Shown in pieces: positions 25,056 through 34,244 of a DNA stretch of 64,000 nucleotides. The notes below the pieces were generated by a model. It searched no databases, had not been told where the DNA came from, and worked only from the letters and a program-made list of their open reading frames with translations. The stretch spans positions 62,001 to 126,000 of the forward strand of contig NZ_VDMJ01000008.1 of NCBI RefSeq assembly GCF_006335115.1, read 5' to 3'. The stretch's first letter is position 1. Each line of letters begins with the position of its first letter. The DNA comes from Streptomyces sp. NP160. Its GTDB lineage: Bacteria > Actinomycetota > Actinomycetes > Actinomycetales > Quadrisphaeraceae. The position numbers and the translations under genes are program-made.

Positions 25056-25703
25056 TCAGAGGGCGACCGCGGCGGTGAGGCCCTGCGGGGCCAGGGAGGC
25101 CGTCAGTCCCACCGAGCCCGCGGTCCCGGTGGCCGCTGTGGTCGCGGTGCCGGCCACGCCGGCCACCGTCCCGACCGTCCCCACCGCGCCGGCGGTGCCG
25201 GTGGCCGCGGTCGTGGCGACGGTCCCGGCCGTCCCGGTGGCAGCCGTCCCCGCGACGCCCGCGGTGGTGCCGACGGCGCCGGCCGTGCCGGCCACGCCGG
25301 CGGTGCCGACCTCTCCCACCGCACCCGCGACCCCGGCGACGCCCGTGCCGGCCACGGAGGCCGTCGCTCCGGTGCCCGCCACCGAGGCGGTCAGCGCGAG
25401 GCCCGCGGTGCTGCCGGCGGTGCCCACGGGGGCGGTGTCGGCGGTCGACGCGGTGGCCGCCCGGTCAGCGGTGGCCGCCGTGTCGGCGGTGTCAGCGGTG
25501 TCAGCGGTGTCGGCGGTGTCGGCGCGGTCGGCGGTGGTCGCCCGCTCGGCGGTCGGTGCGGTCTCCGCGACGTCCGCGGTGGCTGCGACCTCGGCGGTGG
25601 CCGCCGTGCCGCGGGCGGGGTCGCCCGGCTCGGCGTAGGCGGCTGCTGCGCCCGCGACGGCCAGCAGCACGGCAGCGGGCACGACGACGGCGGTGTGCTT
25701 CAC
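25056..25703 (-). CDS. Secreted Ala/Thr/Gly/Val repeat protein, unknown
   Basis: The 215-residue preprotein has a Sec signal (residues 1-25, ending AYAEPGDPA). The mature protein uses almost only Ala, Thr, Val, Gly and Asp. Residues about 37-80 repeat TAD/TAE triplets (TADTADTADTADTA), and the rest repeats VAGTAGAVGTVG-like units, a pattern that could form a beta-helix or amyloid-like stack. GGGGAGGAG lies 6 bases before GTG 25703. It is followed 2 bases later by the EAL gene. No family is recognised. The gene belongs downstream of the TetR-MMPL pair on the same strand, 110 bases away. Confidence 0.65.
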   Translation of the reverse strand: MKHTAVVVPAAVLLAVAGAAAAYAEPGDPARGTAATAEVAATADVAETAPTAERATTADRADTADTADTADTADTAATADRAATASTADTAPVGTAGSTAGLALTASVAGTGATASVAGTGVAGVAGAVGEVGTAGVAGTAGAVGTTAGVAGTAATGTAGTVATTAATGTAGAVGTVGTVAGVAGTATTAATGTAGSVGLTASLAPQGLTAAVAL

Positions 25704-25813
25704 GGTGGGCTCCTCCCCGGCGCCGCGGACGCGGCGGCTCCCCCGTGCTCGACGCGCCGCGGCGGCCCGTGGAGGGCAGCGGCGCAGCACGTCATGGGCA
25801 CCCCGCGGGAGCC

Positions 25814-28306
25814 TCACCTGGTCGGAGCAGCCTCCGCGGCGTCCGCGGCCGGAGCCCTGCCGTGGGAGCGCTCGAGGGACGCGCCCTCCACGTCGACGTC
25901 GGGCAGCACCCGGGCCAGCCAGCGCGGCAGCCACCAGGCGCTGCGGCCGAGGAGGTGCATCACCGCGGGGATGACGAGCAGGCGCACCACGAACGCGTCG
26001 GCCAGCACGCCGAACGCCAGGCCGAACCCGAAGGACCGGATGATCACCGAGTCCGACCCGATGAAGCCGGCGAAGACCGAGATCATGATGATCGCCGCGG
26101 CCACCACCACGCGGCGCCCGGCCTTGACGCCCGCGGTGACGGCGGTGCGGGCGCTCGCGCCGTGGGCGTAGGCCTCGCGCATGCCGGAGACGAGGAAGAG
26201 CTGGTAGTCCATCGCCAGCCCGAACATGATGCCGATGACGATCGTCGGCAGGAAGCTCAGCACCGGTCCCGGCGTGGTGACGCCGAAGACCGGCGCGAGC
26301 CATCCCCACTGGTACACCGCGGTGATCGCCCCGAGCGTGGCGAACAGCGACAGCACGAAGCCCAGCGTCGCCGTGAGCGGCACCAGCAGGGACCTGAAGA
26401 CGACCACGAGGATGAGCAGCGACAGGCCCACCACGAGGCCGAGGTAGCCGGGGAGCGCGCTGGCGAGCTTCTCCGAGACGTCGATGTTGCCGCTGGCCAC
26501 CCCGGCCACCCCGTAGCCCTCGGGCAGGTCGCGGATGTCCTGGACCAGAGCCTCGGTCGACTCGTCGGTCGGGCCACCGGCAGGGACCACCTGGAACGCG
26601 AGCAGCCGCTGGTCGGCGGAGGCGCCGACGGGGGCGACGGCGGCGACGTCGGGCAGGCCCTTGAGCTGCTCGGCGATGCGCACCTGCTCGGCCAGCTGGT
26701 CGGTGCCCGTGACCGGCTGTGCCAGGTCGGCCACCACGAGCAGCGGGCCGTTGACGCCCTCGCCGAAGGCGCGCTGGGTCAGCTCGAAGGCCTGGTACTG
26801 GGTGGAGTCCCTCGACTCCGAGGAGCCGTCGGGCAGGCCGAGGCGCAGCGAGGCGGCGGGCACGGCGAGCAGGCCCAGCACGGCCACGCCCAGCACCACG
26901 GTGAGGACGGCGCGGCCGGTGCTCATGGGCCTGAGCGCCGCCTGGGCGGCCTCCTCCGCCTCGTCGTCGTCGTGGCGCTGCCGCTCCGCGGCGGCGTCGT
27001 GCCGGTCGTAGAACGCGCGCTCCTTGCGCCGCAGCACGCGGGCCCCGAGCAGGGAGAGCACGGCGGGGGTGAACGTCACGGCCATCGCCACGGCCACGAG
27101 CACGCAGAAGGCGCCGACGGTGCCCATCAGGCCCAGGAACCCGATCCCGGTGACGTTGAGCGCGGCCAGGGCGATGACGACCGTCAGGCCCGCGAAGAGG
27201 ACGGCGTTGCCGGCGGTGCCGGTGGCGAGGGCGATCGAGGGGCGCAGCGGCATCCCGTGCAGCAGCTGGCGGCGGTGGCGGTTGATGAGGAACAGGGAGT
27301 AGTCGATGCCCACCGCCAGGCCGAGCATGACGCCGAGGACGGGCGTCACGGAGATCATGTCGACGACACCGGACAGGGACAGGGCAGCGGTCACCCCGAC
27401 CCCCACCCCGACCAGGGCGGAGACGATCGGCACGGCCGCGGCGACCGCCGTGCCGAGCACCACGAGCAGCGCGACGGCGGCGATCACCAGGCCCGCCGCC
27501 TCACCGGGGCCGAAGACCTCGGGCACCTCCTGCACCAGCTCCTGGCTGAGGGCCACCTGCACGCCCGGCAGGTCGGCGCCCTCGAGCTGGGAGACCACGG
27601 CCTCCTTGGTCTCGGGGGTCACCTCGTCCTGCGGCAGGGAGAACTGGACGACGCCGAGGGCGGTGCCGCCGTCCTGCGAGACCTGGCGCACGCCCTCGGA
27701 CACCGCGAGCAGGCGGCTGCCGAGGTCGGCCTGGCGGGCCTGGTCCTCCAGCTGGGCGCGGCTGGCGTCGAGCTGGGACTGCTGCTGCTCGAGCGCAGCG
27801 AGCTGGGCCTGCACCCGGGGGGACTGCTGGGCCGCGGCCGGCAGCGCCTGCAGCTGGGCGCGGCCGGCGTCCAGCTGGGCCTGGCCGGCGTCCAGCTGGG
27901 CGCGGGCGGCCTGCAGCTGCTGCTGCCCGTCCTCCAGCTGGGCCGCCTGCTGCTCGCGCTGGGCGGTGGTGGTGAAGGGGTCGACCACGCCCTCGACGCC
28001 GGGGGTGGTGGCCACGCGCTCCAGCAGCTGGGAGACCTGCGCGCGCTGGGCGTCGGTGAGGGCGCCACCGTCCTCGGCGTGGAAGACCACCGTGCCGCTG
28101 CCGCCGCTGGCGTCGGGGAACTCCTGCTGCAGCTGCGCGGCGACCCTCGCCGTCGGCGTCCCGGGCAGGCTCACCGTGGACGACAGGGTGCCGCCGAGGG
28201 TGAGGTACCCGGTCACCCCGAGGGCGAGGAGCACCAGCCAGGTGCCGATGGTCGTGCGGGGGCGGCGCGCGGCGAGGGAGCCGAGCGCGTACAGCCAGCG
28301 GGCCAC
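25814..28306 (-). CDS. MMPL family RND-type transporter
   Basis: The 830-residue membrane protein has the MMPL (PF03176) layout: one N-terminal helix, a large outer domain (about residues 40-200), five helices, a cytoplasmic linker, a sixth boundary helix, a second outer domain and a last helical bundle. The first outer domain contains a Gln/Ala-rich coiled-coil stretch (AAQLEDGQQQLQAARAQLD and following, about residues 115-190). Such proteins use the proton gradient to export lipids or drugs. The GTG start is one base after the TetR stop, so the two are cotranscribed, and the operator upstream suggests the regulator controls both. The substrate is unknown. Confidence 0.92.
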   Translation of the reverse strand: MARWLYALGSLAARRPRTTIGTWLVLLALGVTGYLTLGGTLSSTVSLPGTPTARVAAQLQQEFPDASGGSGTVVFHAEDGGALTDAQRAQVSQLLERVATTPGVEGVVDPFTTTAQREQQAAQLEDGQQQLQAARAQLDAGQAQLDAGRAQLQALPAAAQQSPRVQAQLAALEQQQSQLDASRAQLEDQARQADLGSRLLAVSEGVRQVSQDGGTALGVVQFSLPQDEVTPETKEAVVSQLEGADLPGVQVALSQELVQEVPEVFGPGEAAGLVIAAVALLVVLGTAVAAAVPIVSALVGVGVGVTAALSLSGVVDMISVTPVLGVMLGLAVGIDYSLFLINRHRRQLLHGMPLRPSIALATGTAGNAVLFAGLTVVIALAALNVTGIGFLGLMGTVGAFCVLVAVAMAVTFTPAVLSLLGARVLRRKERAFYDRHDAAAERQRHDDDEAEEAAQAALRPMSTGRAVLTVVLGVAVLGLLAVPAASLRLGLPDGSSESRDSTQYQAFELTQRAFGEGVNGPLLVVADLAQPVTGTDQLAEQVRIAEQLKGLPDVAAVAPVGASADQRLLAFQVVPAGGPTDESTEALVQDIRDLPEGYGVAGVASGNIDVSEKLASALPGYLGLVVGLSLLILVVVFRSLLVPLTATLGFVLSLFATLGAITAVYQWGWLAPVFGVTTPGPVLSFLPTIVIGIMFGLAMDYQLFLVSGMREAYAHGASARTAVTAGVKAGRRVVVAAAIIMISVFAGFIGSDSVIIRSFGFGLAFGVLADAFVVRLLVIPAVMHLLGRSAWWLPRWLARVLPDVDVEGASLERSHGRAPAADAAEAAPTR

Positions 28307-28307
28307 G

Positions 28308-28967
28308 TCAGGAGCCTTCCGTCGGTCGAGAAGCGGGAACGGGTGCCGCGCGCGGCACGAAGCCGTGGCGCACGGCGGCGAAGAGCACGTCCAGGAGGTC
28401 CGCCCAGCGGCGTCGGCCGCCCTCGTCGAGCGTCCCCCCGGTCTCCTCGAGCCAGGTCTCGGCCACCACGGCCATGCCGTTCATGACGGTGGTGGTGAGC
28501 AGGACCAGCTCGAGGGGGCTGGTGCCGGGGTAGCGCTCGGCCAGGCGCTCGGCGGCGCCCGCGCCGAAGCGGTGCATGGCCCGCAGGCGGACCCGCTCCG
28601 CGGCGGCCTCGCGGCCGGGCGCGGACAGGGCGCGCCCGAGCCAGCTGAGGGTGGTGGTCACCGCGGGGGTGCTGAGCGTCGCCACGAGGTCGTCCAGGGG
28701 TCCGGGGCGCTCGGCGGAGGCGGCCAGGTCCGCCTCCACGGCGGCGATGGCGGTCTCCAGCTCCCCCTCGACGCAGGCCACCACGACGTCCTCGAGGTGG
28801 GAGAAGTGGTTGAACACCGTGCGGCGCGAGACGTCCGCGCGGGCGGCGAGGTCGTCGGTGGTGAAGCCGGCCGCGCCGCGCTCGTCCAGCAGCTGGCGGG
28901 CGGCGGTGACGATCGCCGCGCGGTGACGCGCTTTGAGGGCGGCCCGCCGGTCGTGGGGCACCAGCAT
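28308..28967 (-). CDS. TetR family transcriptional regulator
   Basis: The product is about 219 residues. The N-terminal helix-turn-helix (residues about 12-60) reads RHRAAIVTAARQLLDERGAAG, then FTTDDLAARADVSRRTVFNHF, the typical TetR DNA-binding unit. The C-terminal half is the ligand/dimer domain. ATG 28967 is preferred among several in-frame GTG codons up to 28985 because it follows a purine-rich GTGGGGGTG. Two 13-bp palindromes lie 14-43 bases upstream, so it very likely represses itself and the MMPL transporter that starts one base after its stop. The inducer is presumably a substrate of that pump. Confidence 0.9.
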   Translation of the reverse strand: MLVPHDRRAALKARHRAAIVTAARQLLDERGAAGFTTDDLAARADVSRRTVFNHFSHLEDVVVACVEGELETAIAAVEADLAASAERPGPLDDLVATLSTPAVTTTLSWLGRALSAPGREAAAERVRLRAMHRFGAGAAERLAERYPGTSPLELVLLTTTVMNGMAVVAETWLEETGGTLDEGGRRRWADLLDVLFAAVRHGFVPRAAPVPASRPTEGS

Positions 28968-28980
28968 CACCCCCACATCA

Positions 28981-29010
28981 TGCACTCAGTGCAACGATGC
29001 GCCCAGTGCA
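28981..29010. promoter_or_regulatory. Tandem TetR operator
   Basis: TGCACTCAGTGCA (28981-28993) is a perfect palindrome with 6-bp arms. TGCGCCCAGTGCA (28998-29010) is a second copy with two changes in one arm. Their centres are 17 bp apart, about one and a half turns, directly upstream of the TetR gene. Confidence 0.65.
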
Positions 29011-29041
29011 GCGGGTGTGACTCCCACGACACCCGAGCACC

Positions 29042-31375
29042 TCAGCCCGCGGCGGGGGCCCGCAGCACCGACGGCAGGAGCGCCGGCCGCCCTCCGGAGA
29101 CGACCAGGTCGTCGAGCTCGGCGGCCGGCAGCGCCCGGCTCCACAGCCACCCCTGCCCCAGGTCAGCCCCCGCGGCGCGCACCACCGCCTCGTGCTCGCG
29201 GGTCTCGACGCCCTCGACCGCCACCAGCGCGCCCACCGCGTGCCCGGCGCGCACCGCGAGCGCCAGCAGCTCCAGCGCTCCGGGCTCGCGGGAGGTGACC
29301 AGCGACCTGTCGATCTTCAGCAGGTCGCAGGGCAGCCTGCGGAGCTGGCCGATCGAGGTGTACCCGGTGCCGAAGTCGTCGATGGCGACCAGCACGCCGA
29401 GGGCGCGGATCGCCTGGAGGTGCTCCACGGAGGGGCCTGACCCCACCACGTCGGTCTCGGTGACCTCCACCACGAAGCGCCCCGGCCGGACGCCGGCCGC
29501 CTGCAGGGCCTGGGCCACGTCGTCGACCACGGCGGAGCTGGCCAGGTGCCGGGGCGCGATGTTGACGCCGACGATCGGTCCGTGGTCACCGCGCGCGCGG
29601 GCCCAGGCGGCCTGCTGGGCGGCGGCGGTGCGGAGCACCCAGCGGCCGAGGTCGCAGACCAGCTCCGACCGCTCGGCCAGCGGCACGAACTCCTCCGGCT
29701 GCAGCGGGCCCCGCTGCGGGTGGTTCCAGCGGAGCAGGGCCTCCAGGCCGTCGGCGCGGCCCGCGCGCAGGTCGAGGACGGGCTGGTAGTGCAGGTCCAG
29801 CTGGTCGGCGGCGAGGGCGGCGCGCAGGTCCGCCTCCAGGGCGGCGCGGGCTGCGACCTCGGCCCGCAGCGCCTCGTCGAAGAGCACGGCGCACCCGCGC
29901 CCGCCCGCCTTGGCGCGGTAGACGGCGGTGTCGGCCTCGTGGAGCAGCACGTCGGCCTCGGCCTGCCCGTCCGGGCTCCACGCCGCTCCGACGCTGGCGC
30001 CGACGGCCACCTCGTGACCGTCGGCGGTCATGGGGGCGGACAGGTCCGCCACCAGCCGCCGGGCCAGCGCCATGACGTCGTCCTGGTCGCGGGCGCTGGT
30101 GAGGACCACCACGAACTCGTCACCGCCCAGGCGCCCCACCACGTCACTGGAGCGCACGCAGGAGGTGGTGCGACCGGCCACGGCGCGCAGCACCTCGTCG
30201 CCGGCGCGGTGCCCGTGGGTGTCGTTGACGGCCTTGAAGCCGTCGAGGTCGACGAACAGCAGCGCCACGCCCCGGCCCTCGCGGCGCCCGCTGCGCAGCG
30301 CCGAGGCCAGGCGGGCGCGGCTGGTGGCGCGGTTGGCCAGCCCCGTGAGCGGGTCGTGCGCGGCCTGGCGCTCCAGGGTGCGCGCCAGCCCCTCGAGGGC
30401 CGTGACGGACGCCCCGGCGGCGCGGACGGCGAGCGCGGTGCGCGCCACCACGAGCACCGCCATGGCCGTCCCCGCCGCCACCACGGCCCACACGAGCCAG
30501 CCGTCCTCCCAGCCGCCGTCGCGCCGGGGGTCCGCGCCGCCGCTCCCGTGGAGGTCGAGCAGCACGAGCACGCCGAGCAGCGCCGAGGGCAGCACGAGCG
30601 CCGCGGTGAGCCCCGCGGCCGGCAGCAGGCCCATGGTCGCCGGCTCTGCGTCGACGTCGCGCCTCTCGGCGTCGGGGTGCAGGGCCGCCGCCGCCCACAG
30701 CAGGTTGCTGACGAGCACACCCACCGCCAGGACGGACTGGTAGGGGTTGTGGTCCCCCCAGAGCACCCAGGTGGCGTCGCAGGACAGGACGACGGCGACG
30801 CCGGCCGCTCCCAGGCGGGGCCCCGCGGCGCGCCACCGGCTGGCGGCGAGCAGCACCACGGCCTGCGAGAGGAGAACGACGTCACCGACGAGGTAGCTGG
30901 CGCCCAGCACGTGGTCGGCCGCCACGCGGCGGGTGCTGGCGAGCGCCGGGCCCACCACCACCACGCAGGCGAGCAGGGCCAGGCCGACGGCGGCGATGCC
31001 GCCCTCGAGCGCGCGGGCGCGCCAGTGCTGGGCCCCCGCGTCGCGGGTGAGCATCAGCAGCCCCGCGGCCATCGGCAGGTAGGCGGCCAGGTACAGGGGT
31101 GCGGCCGGTGAACCGGCGCCGTCGAATCCGGCGGCGAGGGCCGCCACGTGCACCGCGTCACCCGCCAGCCACAGCGCGTACCCGGCGGCGAGGCCCCACC
31201 AGCCGGCTCCGCGCCGACCGCGGCGGCGCGCACCCACCACCATCGCGGCCACGCCGACGGCGCTCAGCGGCAGCTGCACCGACGCGGAAAGCGGGCCCGC
31301 GATGGCGAGGACGAGCACCGCGCCGGCCACGCCGAGCGCCACGGCCCCGCTCCAGTGCCACCGCGCCCACGTCAC
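29042..31375 (-). CDS. Membrane-bound GGDEF-EAL protein
   Basis: The product is about 777 residues. Residues 1-330 hold roughly eight to ten transmembrane helices without a known sensor family. A GGDEF domain follows (about 345-500), with intact GGDEF in RLGGDEF and an inhibitory RxxD site (RSSD) five residues before it. The EAL domain (about 520-765) has all core motifs: LEALLRW, VEVTETD, DDFGTGYTS, LKIDRS and VEGVET. It could therefore both make and break cyclic-di-GMP in response to a membrane signal. GTG 31375 is chosen because the first helix begins a few residues later. It is transcribed alone or behind the permease gene (92-base gap). Confidence 0.88.
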   Translation of the reverse strand: MTWARWHWSGAVALGVAGAVLVLAIAGPLSASVQLPLSAVGVAAMVVGARRRGRRGAGWWGLAAGYALWLAGDAVHVAALAAGFDGAGSPAAPLYLAAYLPMAAGLLMLTRDAGAQHWRARALEGGIAAVGLALLACVVVVGPALASTRRVAADHVLGASYLVGDVVLLSQAVVLLAASRWRAAGPRLGAAGVAVVLSCDATWVLWGDHNPYQSVLAVGVLVSNLLWAAAALHPDAERRDVDAEPATMGLLPAAGLTAALVLPSALLGVLVLLDLHGSGGADPRRDGGWEDGWLVWAVVAAGTAMAVLVVARTALAVRAAGASVTALEGLARTLERQAAHDPLTGLANRATSRARLASALRSGRREGRGVALLFVDLDGFKAVNDTHGHRAGDEVLRAVAGRTTSCVRSSDVVGRLGGDEFVVVLTSARDQDDVMALARRLVADLSAPMTADGHEVAVGASVGAAWSPDGQAEADVLLHEADTAVYRAKAGGRGCAVLFDEALRAEVAARAALEADLRAALAADQLDLHYQPVLDLRAGRADGLEALLRWNHPQRGPLQPEEFVPLAERSELVCDLGRWVLRTAAAQQAAWARARGDHGPIVGVNIAPRHLASSAVVDDVAQALQAAGVRPGRFVVEVTETDVVGSGPSVEHLQAIRALGVLVAIDDFGTGYTSIGQLRRLPCDLLKIDRSLVTSREPGALELLALAVRAGHAVGALVAVEGVETREHEAVVRAAGADLGQGWLWSRALPAAELDDLVVSGGRPALLPSVLRAPAAG

Positions 31376-31467
31376 GACCCGTGCATCGGCGGTCGGGGCG
31401 GACTCCTTGATCTCCAGACCGCCTCCCGTGGCGCGGACGGGCGCACGGGCGGATGACGGGACCGGGA

Positions 31468-32883
31468 TCAGGGCGTGTGGTCCACCGCCAGCTGCGGCGT
31501 CGGCCGGCGGAACCCCCGGGTCAGCACCGCGAGGTAGACCACGCCGACCAGCGCCCACACGCCTCCCACCTGGAAGGTCAGCGCGGTGAGGTTGGTCCAC
31601 AGCCACAGCGTGAGCAGGAAGCCGACGGCCGGGACCACCGCGTACAGGGCCAGGTCGCGCGGGGAGCGGCGCCCGCCGTCGACGACGTAGCCCTTGATGA
31701 CCGTCACGTTCACCAGGGAGAAGGCCGCGAGCGCCCCGAAGCTGATGATCGAGGCGAGCGTGCCCAGGTCGATGACGAGGGCCAGCAGCGACACCGCGGC
31801 GACGACGAGCGTGGCGCCCACGGGGGTGAGGAAGCGGGCGCTGAGGCTGCCGAAGAGGCGGCGCGGCAGCACGCCGTCGCGGCCCATCGCGAACAGGACC
31901 CGCGCCACGGAGACCTGGCTGGCGGTGGCCGAGGCCACGCAGCCGGCGATGTAGGCCGCGAGGAACGCCGAGGCCATCAGCTGCCCGCCGGCCTCGGTCA
32001 TGACCTGCAGCCCGGCGGAGTCGGGGTCGGTGATGGAGCGCCAGTCCGGCAGGGCGGTCTGCGACGCCCACGACAGGACGATGAAGACGACCCCTCCGAG
32101 CGCCGTCGTGAGGATGATCGCGAGCGGCACGGTGCGGCGCGGCTCGCGGGCCTCCTCCGAGAGCGTGGAGATGGCGTCGAAGCCGAGGAAGGACAGCGCG
32201 AGCACCGCCGCGCCGGAGAAGACCGTGCCCCACTGCAGCTCGTCGGAGACGAACGGCGCGGTCAGCGACGGGGCGTCGGCACCGCCGACCTGCGCGACCA
32301 CGACGGCCACGAACACGACGGCGAAGACCAGCTGCACCCCCACCAGCACGACGTTGGCCTTGTCGACGACGGTGATGCCGACGACCGTCAGCGTCGTCAC
32401 CAGCGCGACCGCCACGACCACCACGAGCCAGGCCGGCACCGACGGGAACTGCGCGTTGACGTACAGCCCGATGACGAGGTAGTTGATCATCGGCAGCAGC
32501 AGGTAGTCGAGCATGAGCACCCAGCCGGTGAGGAACCCCGCCCTGGCGCCGAAGGTGCGCTGCACGAACGTGTAGGCCGACCCCGCCGAGGGGTGGGCCC
32601 TGACGTTGAGGGCGTAGCTGACGGCGGTGAACGCCATGACCACCGTGGTGACCACGTAGGCGGTGGCGAGGTGGCCGCTCGTCTCGGTGGTGACCAGGCC
32701 GTAGGTGGTGAACACGGTCAGCGGCACGAGGTACGCCAGGCCGAAGAGCACCAGCGACGGGGTGCCGAGCACCCGCCGGAGCTTCCCGTCGACGACGAGG
32801 CCGTGCTGCTGGCCGTGCTGCTGGCCGGGCTGCTGGCCGGGCTGCTGGCCGGGCTGCTGCGCTCCGCGGTCGACGGTGCTCAC
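31468..32883 (-). CDS. APC family amino acid/polyamine permease
   Basis: The 471-residue permease has about 12 transmembrane helices. The APC landmarks are GTPSLVLFGLAYLVPLTVF in helix 1 and FLGFDAISTLSEEAREPRR after helix 6. The GTG overlaps the stop of the upstream deacetylase-family gene as GTGA, so translation is coupled. This partner suggests uptake or release of polyamines, acetylated amines or amino acids. The cytoplasmic N-terminus carries an unusual Gln-rich run (QQPGQQPGQQPGQQHG) made by 12-bp DNA repeats at about 32808-32860. Confidence 0.9.
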   Translation of the reverse strand: MSTVDRGAQQPGQQPGQQPGQQHGQQHGLVVDGKLRRVLGTPSLVLFGLAYLVPLTVFTTYGLVTTETSGHLATAYVVTTVVMAFTAVSYALNVRAHPSAGSAYTFVQRTFGARAGFLTGWVLMLDYLLLPMINYLVIGLYVNAQFPSVPAWLVVVVAVALVTTLTVVGITVVDKANVVLVGVQLVFAVVFVAVVVAQVGGADAPSLTAPFVSDELQWGTVFSGAAVLALSFLGFDAISTLSEEAREPRRTVPLAIILTTALGGVVFIVLSWASQTALPDWRSITDPDSAGLQVMTEAGGQLMASAFLAAYIAGCVASATASQVSVARVLFAMGRDGVLPRRLFGSLSARFLTPVGATLVVAAVSLLALVIDLGTLASIISFGALAAFSLVNVTVIKGYVVDGGRRSPRDLALYAVVPAVGFLLTLWLWTNLTALTFQVGGVWALVGVVYLAVLTRGFRRPTPQLAVDHTP

Positions 32884-34013
32884 CGCGCCACCCCCGCGGG
32901 GACCGCCACGCCGAGCAGGCCGGCGGCCTCGGCGGCAGCGCGCACGGCCTCGGCCTGGTGGGGCCGCAGCGCCTGGTCGGGCAGGTCCTCGTACTCGTGG
33001 GCGAGGACGTCGGTCACGGCGGTCCGCTCGCCCGACATCTCCTCGAGCACCGCGACGCCGCACAGCGGGGCGTACACCGGGCTGTAGCCGCCCTCGTGGG
33101 TCATCACCACACGGCCGCCGCAGAGCCGCTCCGCGGCGTCGAGCACCGCGCGGGCCATGCGGCGGAAGCCCGTCGTGGTCACCACCATGCCGCCGAGCGG
33201 GTCGAGGGCACCGGCGTCGAACCCGGAGGCGACCACCACGAGGTCGGGGTGGTGGCGCCCGAGCGCCGGCAGCACCACCTGCTCCACGGCGTGCAGGTAG
33301 CCGTCGTTGCCGGTGCCGGCGGGCAGCGGCACGTTGATCGAGGACCCCTCCCCCACCCCCCGGCCGCGGTCGGTGACGCGGCCGGTGCCCTTGGGGTAGA
33401 GCTGGTCCTGGTGCACCGAGATCGTCAGCACGTCGGGGTCCTCGGCGAAGACCTCCTCGGTGCCGTTGCCGTGGTGGACGTCCCAGTCGACGACGGCCAC
33501 GCGCTCGACCCCGTGGTGGCGGCGGACGTGCTGCACGGCGATCGCGGCGTTCGCGAACACGCAGAAGCCCATCCCGGTCTCGGGGCGGGCGTGGTGGCCC
33601 GGCGGTCGGACCAGCGCGTAGGCGTTGGTGACGCGGCCGGTGACCACGGCCTTCGCGGCCTGCACCGCACCGCCGGCGGCCAGCAGGGCGATGTCCACCC
33701 CGCCCGGGCCGAACGGCGAGGTGCCGTCTCCAGCGTCACCGCCGCGCTCGGCCGCGCTCCCGGCCCTGATCCGCTCGAGGTGCTCGCGGGTGTGGACGGC
33801 CAGCACGTCCTCCTCGCTGGCGGGGACCGCGCGCACGCGGTCCAGCTTCGCCGCCAGGCCGCTGACCTCCACGAGCGCGGCGAAGCGCGTCTTGGACTCC
33901 GCCGACTCCACGTGGTGGTGGGGCTGGACCAGCCCGCCGGGCGGCACGAACGCGGCGTGGGTGCCGGTGTCGTGCCAGCCGTAGAGCTCTTCCCACACGT
34001 ACCCGGTGCGCAT
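32880..34013 (-). CDS. Class II histone deacetylase / acetylpolyamine amidohydrolase family protein
   Basis: The 377-residue zinc amidohydrolase has the arginase-deacetylase fold. Visible catalytic features are RPPGHHARPETGMGFC (the His pair), the zinc ligands in VVDWDVHHGNGT and in SGFDAGALDPLGGM, and a Tyr in EGGYSP. Bacterial members remove acetyl groups from polyamines or small acetylated amines rather than histones. GAGGAGG just upstream supports ATG 34013. It forms a two-gene unit with the overlapping APC permease, consistent with import followed by deacetylation of an amine, or export of the product. The enzyme acts in the cytosol. Confidence 0.9.
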   Translation of the reverse strand: MRTGYVWEELYGWHDTGTHAAFVPPGGLVQPHHHVESAESKTRFAALVEVSGLAAKLDRVRAVPASEEDVLAVHTREHLERIRAGSAAERGGDAGDGTSPFGPGGVDIALLAAGGAVQAAKAVVTGRVTNAYALVRPPGHHARPETGMGFCVFANAAIAVQHVRRHHGVERVAVVDWDVHHGNGTEEVFAEDPDVLTISVHQDQLYPKGTGRVTDRGRGVGEGSSINVPLPAGTGNDGYLHAVEQVVLPALGRHHPDLVVVASGFDAGALDPLGGMVVTTTGFRRMARAVLDAAERLCGGRVVMTHEGGYSPVYAPLCGVAVLEEMSGERTAVTDVLAHEYEDLPDQALRPHQAEAVRAAAEAAGLLGVAVPAGVAR

Positions 34014-34190
34014 GCGACCTCCTCGTCGTCCCAGCCCTCGAGGGTGGACCGACCGTAGGGGTGCATCCCTGGGCGTCACAAGCATCCCGGCGCGGATCCG
34101 TGCAGCACGGCGGCCAGAGCCTTCGGATCCGGTGACCGCACGGCACGGCTACGACGGAAGTCGCACCCAGGTACATGACTGTGAGTGACG

Positions 34191-34222
34191 TCTTGATCAC
34201 CAAGCCGACCGGTTGATCAAGA
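34191..34222. promoter_or_regulatory. Inverted repeat in a divergent promoter region
   Basis: TCTTGATCA (34191-34199) and TGATCAAGA (34214-34222) are exact 9-bp inverted arms 14 bases apart, between the divergent deacetylase gene and the GAF-GGDEF-EAL gene. The same region has two CGGATCCG octamers (34093-34100, 34124-34131). One or both may be operators. Confidence 0.45.
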
Positions 34223-34244
34223 GTGGAATGATCGTGTCTGCACA

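Noticed and set aside
25556-28486. A 976-codon plus-strand frame opposite the MMPL gene
   Set aside because: It is low-complexity shadow coding; the MMPL frame has the full transporter layout.
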